A DNA stretch of 5,014 nucleotides from DAIOFH01 sp036745875. GTDB lineage: Bacteria > Planctomycetota > SZUA-567. The position numbers and the translations under genes are program-made. Where the stretch lies: the NCBI GenBank assembly GCA_036745875.1, contig DAIOFH010000187.1, positions 1 to 5,014 of the forward strand, read 5' to 3'. Positions 1 through 5,014 of the stretch are shown in pieces. Position 1 is the first letter of the stretch. Each line of letters opens with the position of its first letter. The notes under the pieces are model-generated. The model was given only the letters and a program-made list of their open reading frames with translations, made no database searches and was not told where the DNA came from.

Positions 1-90
1 CGCGCGGCGGGAAAAAGCGCACCCCGGCCGCCCCGCGCCGCCGCGCACCCCCTCATGCAGCCCAAGAACAATAGGGGCAAAAAGAAATGA
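1..90 (+). CDS. 3' end of an unidentified upstream gene (partial)
   Basis: Reading from base 1, 29 sense codons run without interruption to a TGA at 88-90. The encoded tail is rich in Arg, Pro and Ala and ends in a strongly basic stretch (NNRGKKK). The stop overlaps the ATG at 87 of the glycosyltransferase gene (ATGA), the usual arrangement of translationally coupled genes in an operon, and this is the main reason to believe the frame is real. Too little is visible to assign a family; a disordered basic tail on an envelope or glycan enzyme would suit the context, but this is inference. The other two forward frames do not end in an equally coupled position; one has a TAG at 72-74. Bases 20-57 are extremely GC-rich, so an open frame here carries limited weight by itself. 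Confidence 0.55.
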   Translation, partial: RAAGKSAPRPPRAAAHPLMQPKNNRGKKK

Positions 91-1199
91 TGACCGCCGA
101 ACGCCCGCTGTGGCTGATCGAATCGCCCGACCATTCGGGCGTGTCGTTTGCCGCCAGGAACCTTGTTGCGGGAATGATCCGCCAGGGCCTGGCGATGGAG
201 GTGTTCGCGCTCCGGGACGGCGAGAGCGCCGAGGATTTCCGCCTCCTCGGCTGTGAAGTGAAAATCTATCCCCACATGGGCAGCCGCTTTCTCGGCGGAA
301 GCGCGCTCGATGAGGCGCGCCTCCTCCAGACCGGCATAGTCCACGCCAAAACCCCGGCCCTCATCAAGCGCGGCCTGTCCCTGGCGAAAAAGCTGAACGT
401 CCCCCTCGTCGCGACCGCGAACCGCATGGAGGACGAGGAATTGAAGCAACTGGTCAAATTCCCGGGACAAGGGGTTGTCGCCGTTTCCGAGGCATTGCGG
501 GAGCGGCTGGCAAATTCCGCCGGCATCCCGTCCAGCCACATCCGCGTCATCCCGAACGGGCTTGACCTGACCCGCATCGACAAGCCGAATTTTACCCATC
601 AGACCCTCATCCCCGGACGTTTGCCGGTCGTGGGCACCCTGGGGCAGCTGGCGGAGAGGAAAGGGCAGCGCGTGTTCCTCCAGGCGGTAAAGGAACTCCT
701 GACCCGCGGCCTTGACGCGGAATTCGTCATCCTCGGCGACGGCCCCGACCGGGTCGCCCTGAGGAACCTCGCCAAGGAACTGAACGTCGCCAAGCGCGTC
801 ACCTTCACCCCGCAGACCGTCTCCGGGCAGCTGACCCAGCTCGACGTCCTGGTCGAACCGTCCCTGCAGGAGGGGCTCGGCCTGTCCGTGATGCAGGCGA
901 TGGCGATGGGGGTGCCGGTCGTCGGCACCGGCGTGGGCGGCCTGTACTCCCTCATAGAGGACGGAAAGACCGGCATCATGGTGCCGGCGAACAATCCGGC
1001 CGCGCTCGCCGACGCCATCTGGCGCATCCTCAGCGACCCCATAGAACGCGTCGACATGGCCCGCCAGGCGCGGGAACTCATCGAAGCCGTGTTCAACGTC
1101 GACCTGGTCGCCGGAAAGATGGACCAATACTACAAGGAAATCATTTCCGAATTCCACGGCTGGAGAAATCAAAACACCAGCTTCGGCGCGCGGGGATAA
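87..1199 (+). CDS. Family 4 glycosyltransferase (GT-B fold)
   Basis: This 370-residue protein has the normal length and layout of a GT4 retaining glycosyltransferase, which moves a sugar from a nucleotide donor to a glycan, lipid or other acceptor at the cytoplasmic membrane face. The N-terminal half has a glycine-containing acceptor-side loop (HSGVS, 16-20), HAKTP (86-90) and IPNGLD (155-160). The C-terminal half has the GTLGQLAERKGQ loop (183-194), ILGDGP (215-220) and the donor-binding EGLGLSVMQAMAMGVPVVG segment (262-280). The EX7E motif is changed: E262 is present but residue 270 is Gln. No signal peptide or membrane helix is evident. ATG 87 is chosen because AGGGG at 73-77 precedes it and a stop at 72-74 closes the frame upstream; ATG 90 is the alternative. 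It overlaps the upstream stop and ends four bases before the next gene. Donor and acceptor cannot be read from sequence; LPS, O-antigen or exopolysaccharide synthesis is likely but inferred. Confidence 0.9.
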   Translation: MMTAERPLWLIESPDHSGVSFAARNLVAGMIRQGLAMEVFALRDGESAEDFRLLGCEVKIYPHMGSRFLGGSALDEARLLQTGIVHAKTPALIKRGLSLAKKLNVPLVATANRMEDEELKQLVKFPGQGVVAVSEALRERLANSAGIPSSHIRVIPNGLDLTRIDKPNFTHQTLIPGRLPVVGTLGQLAERKGQRVFLQAVKELLTRGLDAEFVILGDGPDRVALRNLAKELNVAKRVTFTPQTVSGQLTQLDVLVEPSLQEGLGLSVMQAMAMGVPVVGTGVGGLYSLIEDGKTGIMVPANNPAALADAIWRILSDPIERVDMARQARELIEAVFNVDLVAGKMDQYYKEIISEFHGWRNQNTSFGARG

Positions 1200-1203
1200 C
1201 GCC

Positions 1204-2991
1204 ATGCCCGACGGTATCTATAAGCACGAATGGATCCCGTCCGGAAGAAGGAAAGGCTGCATACTGGCGCTGCACGGAATGGAAAGCCATTCCGACTGGT
1301 TTGCGATGACGGCCCGCTGCCTGGGAGGCCTCGGCTGGGCGGTCTGGGCTTTCGACCGGCCCGGCTGGGGCAGGACTCCCGGCCGGAGCGGCCACCTTGA
1401 AAGTTACGCCGACTTTGTCCGCCAGGTCTCCATCTTCGTGGAGGAGGCCCGTCACTACTACAGCACCGTCCATCTCCTCGGCATGTCGTGGGGCGGCATG
1501 GGCGCGCTGTATTTCGCCCTCAGGCGCAGCTGGCTCATCGACTCCGTGACGCTCCTGGCCCCCGGCCTCGCCCTGAAAAAATCCTTTCCCCTGTCCCAAT
1601 CACTCAAGGCGGCGGCTTCTTTCATCAAAAAGGACAAGACCGCAGAGATCATGCAGGATTTTTCCCCGGAACTTTTTTCCGACAACCGGATGGCGCGGGA
1701 ATTCGTCCGGGACGATCCGCTGCGCAACCGCACCGTCACCGCGTCCTTCGTCGTCGAAACGCTCAAAATGCGCCGTTTCATCGCGGAAAACGCGGGGAAG
1801 CGCCTCCTGCCGCCCGCCCTCTGCCTCCTCGGGTCGGGGGACCGGATGATCGACTACGCGCCTGTCAGGAATCTGTGCGAAAAAGCCGGCTGCGTGGTCG
1901 ACCGCATACGGGACGCCGGCCATGCCCTTGTCCTGGACTGCCCGGAGGAAGTCGCGGAGCGCCTGGACAGGCACGCATCCGCCGAAAGGATGCCGGCGAA
2001 AAACAGGAAGCGCATTTGGGTGGTCGGCGGCGGCGCGGTCGGCGGGACGGTCGCCGGGCTGTGCGCCTTCGCCGGGCACGAAACGGGACTGCTGGTGCGG
2101 GAGCGCCAGCTTGCCGTCGTCAGGGACCGCGGACTCTACATCTCCTGCGCCGACGCTTTCCGCTCGACAAGCGGCACCCCCCTCGCCGCCGCCGTCGCCC
2201 CCGCCGAGTTGCCGGGAGACCCCGACCTTGTCGTCATGGCGGTCAAAAACTTCGACACGGAAGCCGCCCTTCGGCAGCTGAAGGGGGCGATTCCTCCGCA
2301 GGCGGTGATCGCCAGCCTGCAAAACGGCCTGGCAAACGAGGAAAGGATAGCGGCTGTTTTCCCCGACAACCCCATTGCCGCCGCGTCGGTTTGCGCCAGC
2401 CTGGAAATGACCGACAATGGCGCGACCAAATGGCCGGACGACCGGGGAGGCCTTGCCGCAGCCCTGTACCGGGGGGATGCGGATCTTGTCAAACAACTGC
2501 TCGCAGCGATATTCCCGCACACGGGAATGGAATACGTCTGGGTGGACGGCAAGGACGCGGCTCTCAGGCTGAAATGGTCGAAGCTGATGCTGAACATCGG
2601 TTTCAACGCCTTGAATTCCCTCACCGGCATGGCAAGCGCCAAGATTTTGGCGAATCCCCAGTACGGCGTCCTCGCCCTTGCCGCCCTGCGGGAAGGGTTC
2701 GCCGTCATGGACAGGATGGGGCTCAAACCGGTCGATCTCCCGGGATACCGGGTCGCTGCCTTGCGGCTGCTGCTGAAAACTCCTGACGCCGTCGCCCGCC
2801 GCCTCATGGCCTGGCAGGCGGGGCGCGGGTCGGAGGCGGCGTTTTCCATGCGGCAGGACGTTTTGAACCAACGCAAGCAGACGGAAATCGACGACCTGAA
2901 CGGGGCGATTGTCAGACAGGCCGAAGCGTTGAAATTGCCGGTGGATGCCAACAAAAAATTATGCGCGTTGGTAAAGAGCCAGTGTTCATGA
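1204..2991 (+). CDS. Fusion protein: alpha/beta hydrolase plus ketopantoate reductase (PanE/ApbA family)
   Basis: Two enzymes lie in one 595-residue frame. Residues 1-258 are an alpha/beta hydrolase of the monoacylglycerol-lipase/lysophospholipase type: HG oxyanion region (24-25), GMSWG nucleophile elbow with Ser95, and probable Asp213 (GSGDRM) and His240 (DAGHAL). Residues 269-595 are a ketopantoate reductase: GGGAVG dinucleotide loop (275-280), VKNFDT (347-352), QNG (373-375), KLMLNIGFN (460-468), SMRQD (548-552) and TEID (560-563). By comparison with E. coli PanE, N374, K460, N464, N468, S548 and E561 match its catalytic or substrate-binding N98, K176, N180, N184, S244 and E256. PanE makes pantoate from 2-dehydropantoate with NADPH; the substrate here may differ. 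A basic linker (about 259-268) joins the halves. GGGGA at 1192-1196 serves ATG 1204, four bases after the glycosyltransferase stop, so the genes are probably cotranscribed. No signal peptide or membrane segment is seen. The fold calls are secure; the joint function is unknown. Confidence 0.9.
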   Translation: MPDGIYKHEWIPSGRRKGCILALHGMESHSDWFAMTARCLGGLGWAVWAFDRPGWGRTPGRSGHLESYADFVRQVSIFVEEARHYYSTVHLLGMSWGGMGALYFALRRSWLIDSVTLLAPGLALKKSFPLSQSLKAAASFIKKDKTAEIMQDFSPELFSDNRMAREFVRDDPLRNRTVTASFVVETLKMRRFIAENAGKRLLPPALCLLGSGDRMIDYAPVRNLCEKAGCVVDRIRDAGHALVLDCPEEVAERLDRHASAERMPAKNRKRIWVVGGGAVGGTVAGLCAFAGHETGLLVRERQLAVVRDRGLYISCADAFRSTSGTPLAAAVAPAELPGDPDLVVMAVKNFDTEAALRQLKGAIPPQAVIASLQNGLANEERIAAVFPDNPIAAASVCASLEMTDNGATKWPDDRGGLAAALYRGDADLVKQLLAAIFPHTGMEYVWVDGKDAALRLKWSKLMLNIGFNALNSLTGMASAKILANPQYGVLALAALREGFAVMDRMGLKPVDLPGYRVAALRLLLKTPDAVARRLMAWQAGRGSEAAFSMRQDVLNQRKQTEIDDLNGAIVRQAEALKLPVDANKKLCALVKSQCS

Positions 2992-3013
2992 GGGGCAGTT
3001 TCCTTTGGGATAG

Positions 3014-3162
3014 TATATCTGCATTGAAAGGGACAACCATGTCCTCTACGGCATGGAGGTCGGCTCAAGGATATCCTCATCGATCAGGTCGTGCCGTTCC
3101 CGCCCGAGGCAAAGCCGATTATAGACACTATCGCCGGGTATATCGTCAAGGAAACGAAGTAG
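3014..3162 (+). pseudogene. Frameshifted remnant of an unidentified coding sequence
   Basis: Two adjoining frames read like ordinary protein but do not connect. Bases 3014-3064 give a stretch ending in NHVLYGMEVG. From 3064, in another frame, the reading is LKDILIDQVVPFPP, continuing through IIDTIAGYIVKETK to a TAG at 3160-3162. A single lost base near 3059-3066 would join them as GMEVGLKDIL. There is no start codon with a ribosome-binding site, and a TAG at 3011-3013 closes the first frame. The piece lies directly behind the end of the fusion gene and looks like the 3' end of a gene whose front has been deleted. I do not recognise the family. It could instead be a chance open stretch, since only about 49 residues are involved. 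Confidence 0.35.
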
Positions 3163-3180
3163 CGGTTACAACCTTGCAAC

Positions 3181-3198
3181 TATGTATTATGTATTATG
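3181..3198 (+). repeat. Short tandem repeat of a 7-mer (TATGTAT)
   Basis: TATGTAT occurs twice in tandem followed by TATG, giving about 2.6 copies. It marks the point where composition changes from GC-rich coding sequence to the AT-rich control region of the FIST gene. No function is evident. Confidence 0.4.
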
Positions 3199-3233
3199 AG
3201 AAGGAATAGACAGGATCCCTGACATCTTTTCCG

Positions 3234-3255
3234 GATGGAAGAGTAAAATTCCATC
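3234..3255. repeat. 7-base inverted repeat just upstream of the -35 box
   Basis: GATGGAA (3234-3240) and TTCCATC (3249-3255) are perfect inverted copies around an 8-base AT-rich spacer. The right arm ends immediately before the TTGACC -35 element, so it could be a binding site for a regulator touching RNA polymerase. As RNA it would form a weak hairpin, but no run of T follows, so it is unlikely to terminate the preceding operon. Confidence 0.45.
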
Positions 3256-3283
3256 TTGACCCGATATATGTGGTTTATATACT
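3256..3283 (+). promoter_or_regulatory. Predicted sigma-70 promoter of the FIST gene
   Basis: TTGACC at 3256-3261 matches the -35 consensus in five of six positions, and TATACT at 3278-3283 matches the -10 consensus in five of six, with a 16-base spacer. Transcription would start near 3290, leaving a leader of about 40 bases before ATG 3332. The surroundings are AT-rich against GC-rich genes on both sides, which fits a promoter. An alternative -10, TATAAC at 3283-3288, is too far from the -35 box. Confidence 0.65.
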
Positions 3284-3295
3284 ATAACCACATAT
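3266..3295. promoter_or_regulatory. Palindromic operator bracketing the -10 box
   Basis: ATATGTGGTT (3266-3275) and AACCACATAT (3286-3295) are perfect 10-base inverted copies separated by 10 bases that contain the -10 hexamer. Arm centres are 20 bases apart, about two helical turns, so a dimer could contact both arms on one face of the DNA. One arm lies between -35 and -10 and the other over the predicted transcription start, the classic position for a repressor. The cognate regulator is not in this window and the half-site does not identify a family to me. Confidence 0.6.
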
Positions 3296-3321
3296 TGCAT
3301 AGTTTTTGTTATTTTCGTGTT

Positions 3322-3326
3322 AGGAG
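3322..3326 (+). promoter_or_regulatory. Ribosome-binding site deciding the FIST gene start
   Basis: AGGAG lies five bases before ATG 3332. An in-frame GTG at 3317 would add five residues (MLGAS), but it has no ribosome-binding site before it and would place this AGGAG inside the coding sequence. The ATG is therefore the better start. Confidence 0.8.
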
Positions 3327-3331
3327 CAAGT

Positions 3332-4546
3332 ATGCGAGTAGGCGTTGGTTATTGCGAAAACAGCGACACTGAGAAAGCCGGCATGATCGCGGCGAAAGAA
3401 GCAGTCCGGAGCGCAGGAAGAACCGATCCGTGCAGCATGGTCATATTGTTTTCCACGTCCAGCCACGATCCGAAATACCTGCGGGCGGTCATAGCCTCGG
3501 TTTTTGGCGAGAACGTGCCTATTGTCGGCGGGGGCGCCATCGGCGCGATATCCAACAAATACTTCGGTTATTCGGGCGACCAGGTGGTGGTGGCCGGGTT
3601 GTGGCTCGATGGCATCGGCTGCAACATCCATTCCGAAGGCGGTCTCGTAGGCCGCGAAGCGAAAGTCGGCAAATACCTTGGCGAGCGCATGTCCAAACGC
3701 GACGTGGTGAAGAGCACGCCGTCCATGCTTTTCTACGATGCAATCGACCGCAGCCATGGCGATGTGCACATGAACCTGGCGACTCCACTGCTGGAGGGCT
3801 TGGAACAGGGGCTTGGCTACCTGCCGGACAGCCTGGTCGGCGCTGGATTGCAATCCGACTTCGACTGTACTCCTTATCCGCAGTGGATCGGCCGTGAGAC
3901 CCATGACCAGCGGGCCGTCATGCTGACCTTTTCGGAAGAACTGCGGATCGACAGCGTGATCATGCACGGCTGCAAGCCAAGCGGAGGCTATTACACCGTC
4001 ACCAAAGCGGATAAACAGACCATTCTTGAAATCGACGGCAAGCCGGCGCTGCCGTATATCGCGTCCAAGCTGCGTCCCGCGCTCCCCGTTGAATCGTTCC
4101 CGTTCTTCATGATCTTCGGCATCAACCGCAACCCGGGCGGCGACTTCGACCCCGACAACTACACGAACAGGCTCTGCCTCGCCATCGACAAAAAGAAGAA
4201 AGGCATAGTCATGTTCGAATCCGACATGGTGGAGGGGACGCGCTTCCAGATCATGTACCGCAGCGTCGACCTAGACTATATGGCCCCCCGCATCAACGGC
4301 CTGTTCGACAATGTCCAGAGAGACGGGCGTAAACCCGTGTTCGCCTTTTACATCGACTGCGCCGGGCGCGCGGCGGGGCAATACGGCGGCGCGGACGAGG
4401 AGGACGCAGTGGTGGTTCAGAAGGCGGTGGCCGACCGCGTGCCGTTGATGGGCATCTACAGCGGCGTCGAGATCGCTCCGGTGCAGGGAAAACCGAGGAC
4501 GCTCGACTGGACGGGGGTGTTTTGCCTGTTCAGCGTCAAGGAGTGA
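3332..4546 (+). CDS. Stand-alone FIST-domain protein (FIST_N plus FIST_C), predicted ligand sensor
   Basis: The 404-residue product starts at ATG 3332 behind AGGAG. It matches the two-part FIST sensor family, an intracellular domain predicted to bind small ligands, often fused to or encoded beside signalling proteins. FIST_N covers roughly residues 30-215, with IVGGGAIGAIS (64-74) and the HGCKPSG segment (212-218) at its end. FIST_C follows to about 385-400, with GINRNPGGDFDP (263-274), the IDCAGRA motif (341-347), GIYSGVEIAP (374-383) and LDWTGVFCLFS (391-401). No kinase, cyclase, receptor or DNA-binding domain is attached, and there is no signal peptide or membrane helix, so it should act in the cytoplasm with a separate partner. 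It has its own promoter, an operator-like palindrome and an intrinsic terminator, so it is probably monocistronic and regulated. Ligand and output partner are unknown. The family call is based on recognised motifs rather than a search. Confidence 0.85.
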   Translation: MRVGVGYCENSDTEKAGMIAAKEAVRSAGRTDPCSMVILFSTSSHDPKYLRAVIASVFGENVPIVGGGAIGAISNKYFGYSGDQVVVAGLWLDGIGCNIHSEGGLVGREAKVGKYLGERMSKRDVVKSTPSMLFYDAIDRSHGDVHMNLATPLLEGLEQGLGYLPDSLVGAGLQSDFDCTPYPQWIGRETHDQRAVMLTFSEELRIDSVIMHGCKPSGGYYTVTKADKQTILEIDGKPALPYIASKLRPALPVESFPFFMIFGINRNPGGDFDPDNYTNRLCLAIDKKKKGIVMFESDMVEGTRFQIMYRSVDLDYMAPRINGLFDNVQRDGRKPVFAFYIDCAGRAAGQYGGADEEDAVVVQKAVADRVPLMGIYSGVEIAPVQGKPRTLDWTGVFCLFSVKE

Positions 4547-4592
4547 AGATAAATTATCTGTTAAGACCTTTGAAAAATTCCCACTAATCAAC

Positions 4593-4617
4593 ACGCTCGC
4601 TTTCGCGGGCGTTTTTT
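4593..4617 (+). terminator. Intrinsic terminator of the FIST gene
   Basis: ACGCTCGC (4593-4600) and GCGGGCGT (4605-4612) pair over eight positions, including one G-U, around a TTTC tetraloop, and a run of six T (4612-4617) follows. It lies 46 bases after the FIST stop codon. The minus strand lacks a T-run right after the stem, so it acts in the + direction only. Confidence 0.92.
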
Positions 4618-4779
4618 ATGGTATGGGGTAATGTCCATGGTAATCTGGTGCTTTTTGAGATGGTAATTTGAGGCCATAAAAGCCCGCTTGCAACAAGATA
4701 GCACTATTCTTGTCTATATTTTGAGCACGATTTTACCATCTTTTGGTAGAAGAAGGCTATACCCCATGTGAATAGCCGT

Positions 4780-4835
4780 GTACAATTTTAACCGCGGACG
4801 ATTTCGTCCGTCTGGCCAATCAAGGGGCTTTGTAC
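4780..4835 (+). repeat. Nested inverted repeats able to form a stem with an inner hairpin
   Basis: GTACAA (4780-4785) and TTGTAC (4830-4835) can pair and enclose a second perfect stem, CGGACG (4795-4800) with CGTCCG (4805-4810) around an ATTT loop, extendable by one G-U pair. No promoter is clear in front and no terminator follows, so a structured RNA gene is not supported. The sequence overlaps the minus-strand CoA-transferase-like remnant and the pairing may be fortuitous. Confidence 0.3.
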
Positions 4836-4904
4836 GAGGTTGACCGCACTCTCGCTGAAGAGAGGGGTTTGCCCGAGGCGACGGGTAATGGCGGGTGATT
4901 TTCT
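4788..4904 (-). pseudogene. Possible C-terminal remnant of a family III (CaiB/BaiF-type) CoA-transferase
   Basis: On the minus strand, 38 codons lie between a TGA (4905-4907) and a TAA (4788-4790). The reading includes LGQTPLFSESAV and then SPLIGQTDEIVRG before the stop. Family III CoA-transferases commonly end in a Pro-x-x-x-Ser segment followed about ten residues on by Pro-x-x-Gly-x-His-Thr-x-Glu-Ile/Val. The order and spacing here agree except that the His is missing, as if one codon had been lost. No start codon or upstream part of the enzyme is readable in this frame, so it would be debris only. The match is short and made from memory; chance similarity is possible. Confidence 0.3.
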
Positions 4905-5014
4905 TCATCGTAGTGGCTTTTCGTAGCCGATGCAAGGCGACCTGGATCCCGGCAACTGCGGACGTTTTTTCGCCCGGTTCGATGCTACCCCGCCGGGACG
5001 ACGAAAATGGGGGT

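Larger units (their letters stand above)
4618..5014. other. Region without a convincing intact gene; short repeats, hairpins and probable gene debris
   Basis: No frame here combines a start, a ribosome-binding site and protein-like sequence. The first 120 bases are AT-rich and hold ATGGTAAT twice (4637-4644 and 4660-4667), 23 bases apart. Hairpins follow: a bulged stem at 4693-4713, TACCA/TGGTA at 4734-4748, GGCTAT/ATAGCC around 4755-4777, and a GC stem at 4794-4811. A minus-strand frame is open from 4935 at its first ATG down to 4714 and continues past that ATG to the window edge, but its product looks like a shadow. The rest returns to GC-rich composition and probably belongs to a disrupted locus continuing beyond the window. 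Confidence 0.5.

Noticed and set aside
1488..2786. 432-codon + strand frame inside the fusion gene
   Set aside because: It is a shifted reading of the same bases, dominated by Arg, Pro and Gly as typical of GC-rich out-of-frame translation.
1600..2871. Long minus-strand frame (423 codons) opposite the fusion gene
   Set aside because: It lies entirely antisense to a gene with clear catalytic motifs. Long shadow frames are expected in GC-rich DNA, and the product shows no domain.
1990..2991. Independent internal start (ATG 1990) giving a separate ketopantoate reductase
   Set aside because: No well-spaced ribosome-binding site precedes it, and the frame is continuous with the hydrolase with no stop between them, so a fusion is simpler. 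Separate expression cannot be fully excluded.
2961..3209. 82-codon + strand frame overlapping the end of the fusion gene
   Set aside because: It has no ribosome-binding site, overlaps the coding end of the fusion gene, and its composition looks like an out-of-frame reading of the remnant at 3014-3162.
3234..3260. Terminator for the upstream operon
   Set aside because: The stem has only seven pairs, is AT-rich and lacks a following T-run; its position against the -35 box fits a regulatory site better.
3317..3331. GTG 3317 as the start of the FIST gene
   Set aside because: There is no ribosome-binding site before it, whereas AGGAG at 3322-3326 is correctly spaced for ATG 3332.
4714..4935. 73-codon minus-strand frame
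   Set aside because: No ribosome-binding site and no recognisable domain. The frame stays open past its first ATG to the window edge, and a different minus-strand frame over 4788-4904 is the one that reads like a protein.
4970..5000. tRNA-like GGTTCGA segment
   Set aside because: The bases flanking the putative T-loop do not pair as a T-stem, and no acceptor or anticodon arms are found.

Overview
The window is GC-rich bacterial DNA. It carries two transcription units on the + strand and a decayed, AT-richer stretch on either side of the second one. No rRNA, tRNA, transposase or CRISPR marks the organism. The glycosyltransferase in a tightly packed operon suggests an envelope or glycan locus, and the composition would suit a GC-rich Gram-negative such as a desulfovibrio-like anaerobe. 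That placement is a guess.

Bases 1-2991 are the 3' part of an operon. It consists of the last 29 codons of an unidentified upstream gene, a family 4 glycosyltransferase (GT4) whose start overlaps that gene's stop, and, four bases further on, a 595-residue fusion protein. The fusion joins a serine alpha/beta hydrolase to a complete ketopantoate reductase (PanE/ApbA) module. The residues expected for catalysis are visible in both halves. The GT4 has the usual motifs, but Gln replaces the second Glu of its EX7E motif. The operon promoter lies upstream of the window.

Bases 2992-3316 hold no intact gene. First comes a short frameshifted protein-coding remnant. It is followed by an AT-rich control region with a near-consensus sigma-70 promoter. 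A perfect 10+10 base inverted repeat brackets the -10 hexamer, which is the layout expected of a repressor operator. A second, 7-base inverted repeat abuts the -35 box.

Bases 3332-4546 encode a stand-alone FIST-domain protein (FIST_N plus FIST_C), a predicted intracellular small-ligand sensor. It starts at ATG 3332 behind AGGAG and ends before a strong intrinsic terminator at 4593-4617. It therefore looks like its own regulated unit.

Bases 4618-5014 contain no convincing intact gene. They hold several short hairpins and direct repeats. On the minus strand there is a short open stretch that resembles the C-terminal tail of a family III (CaiB/BaiF) CoA-transferase and probably represents gene debris.

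The most noteworthy items are the hydrolase-ketopantoate reductase fusion inside a glycosyltransferase operon, and the operator-controlled orphan FIST sensor sitting between gene fragments.
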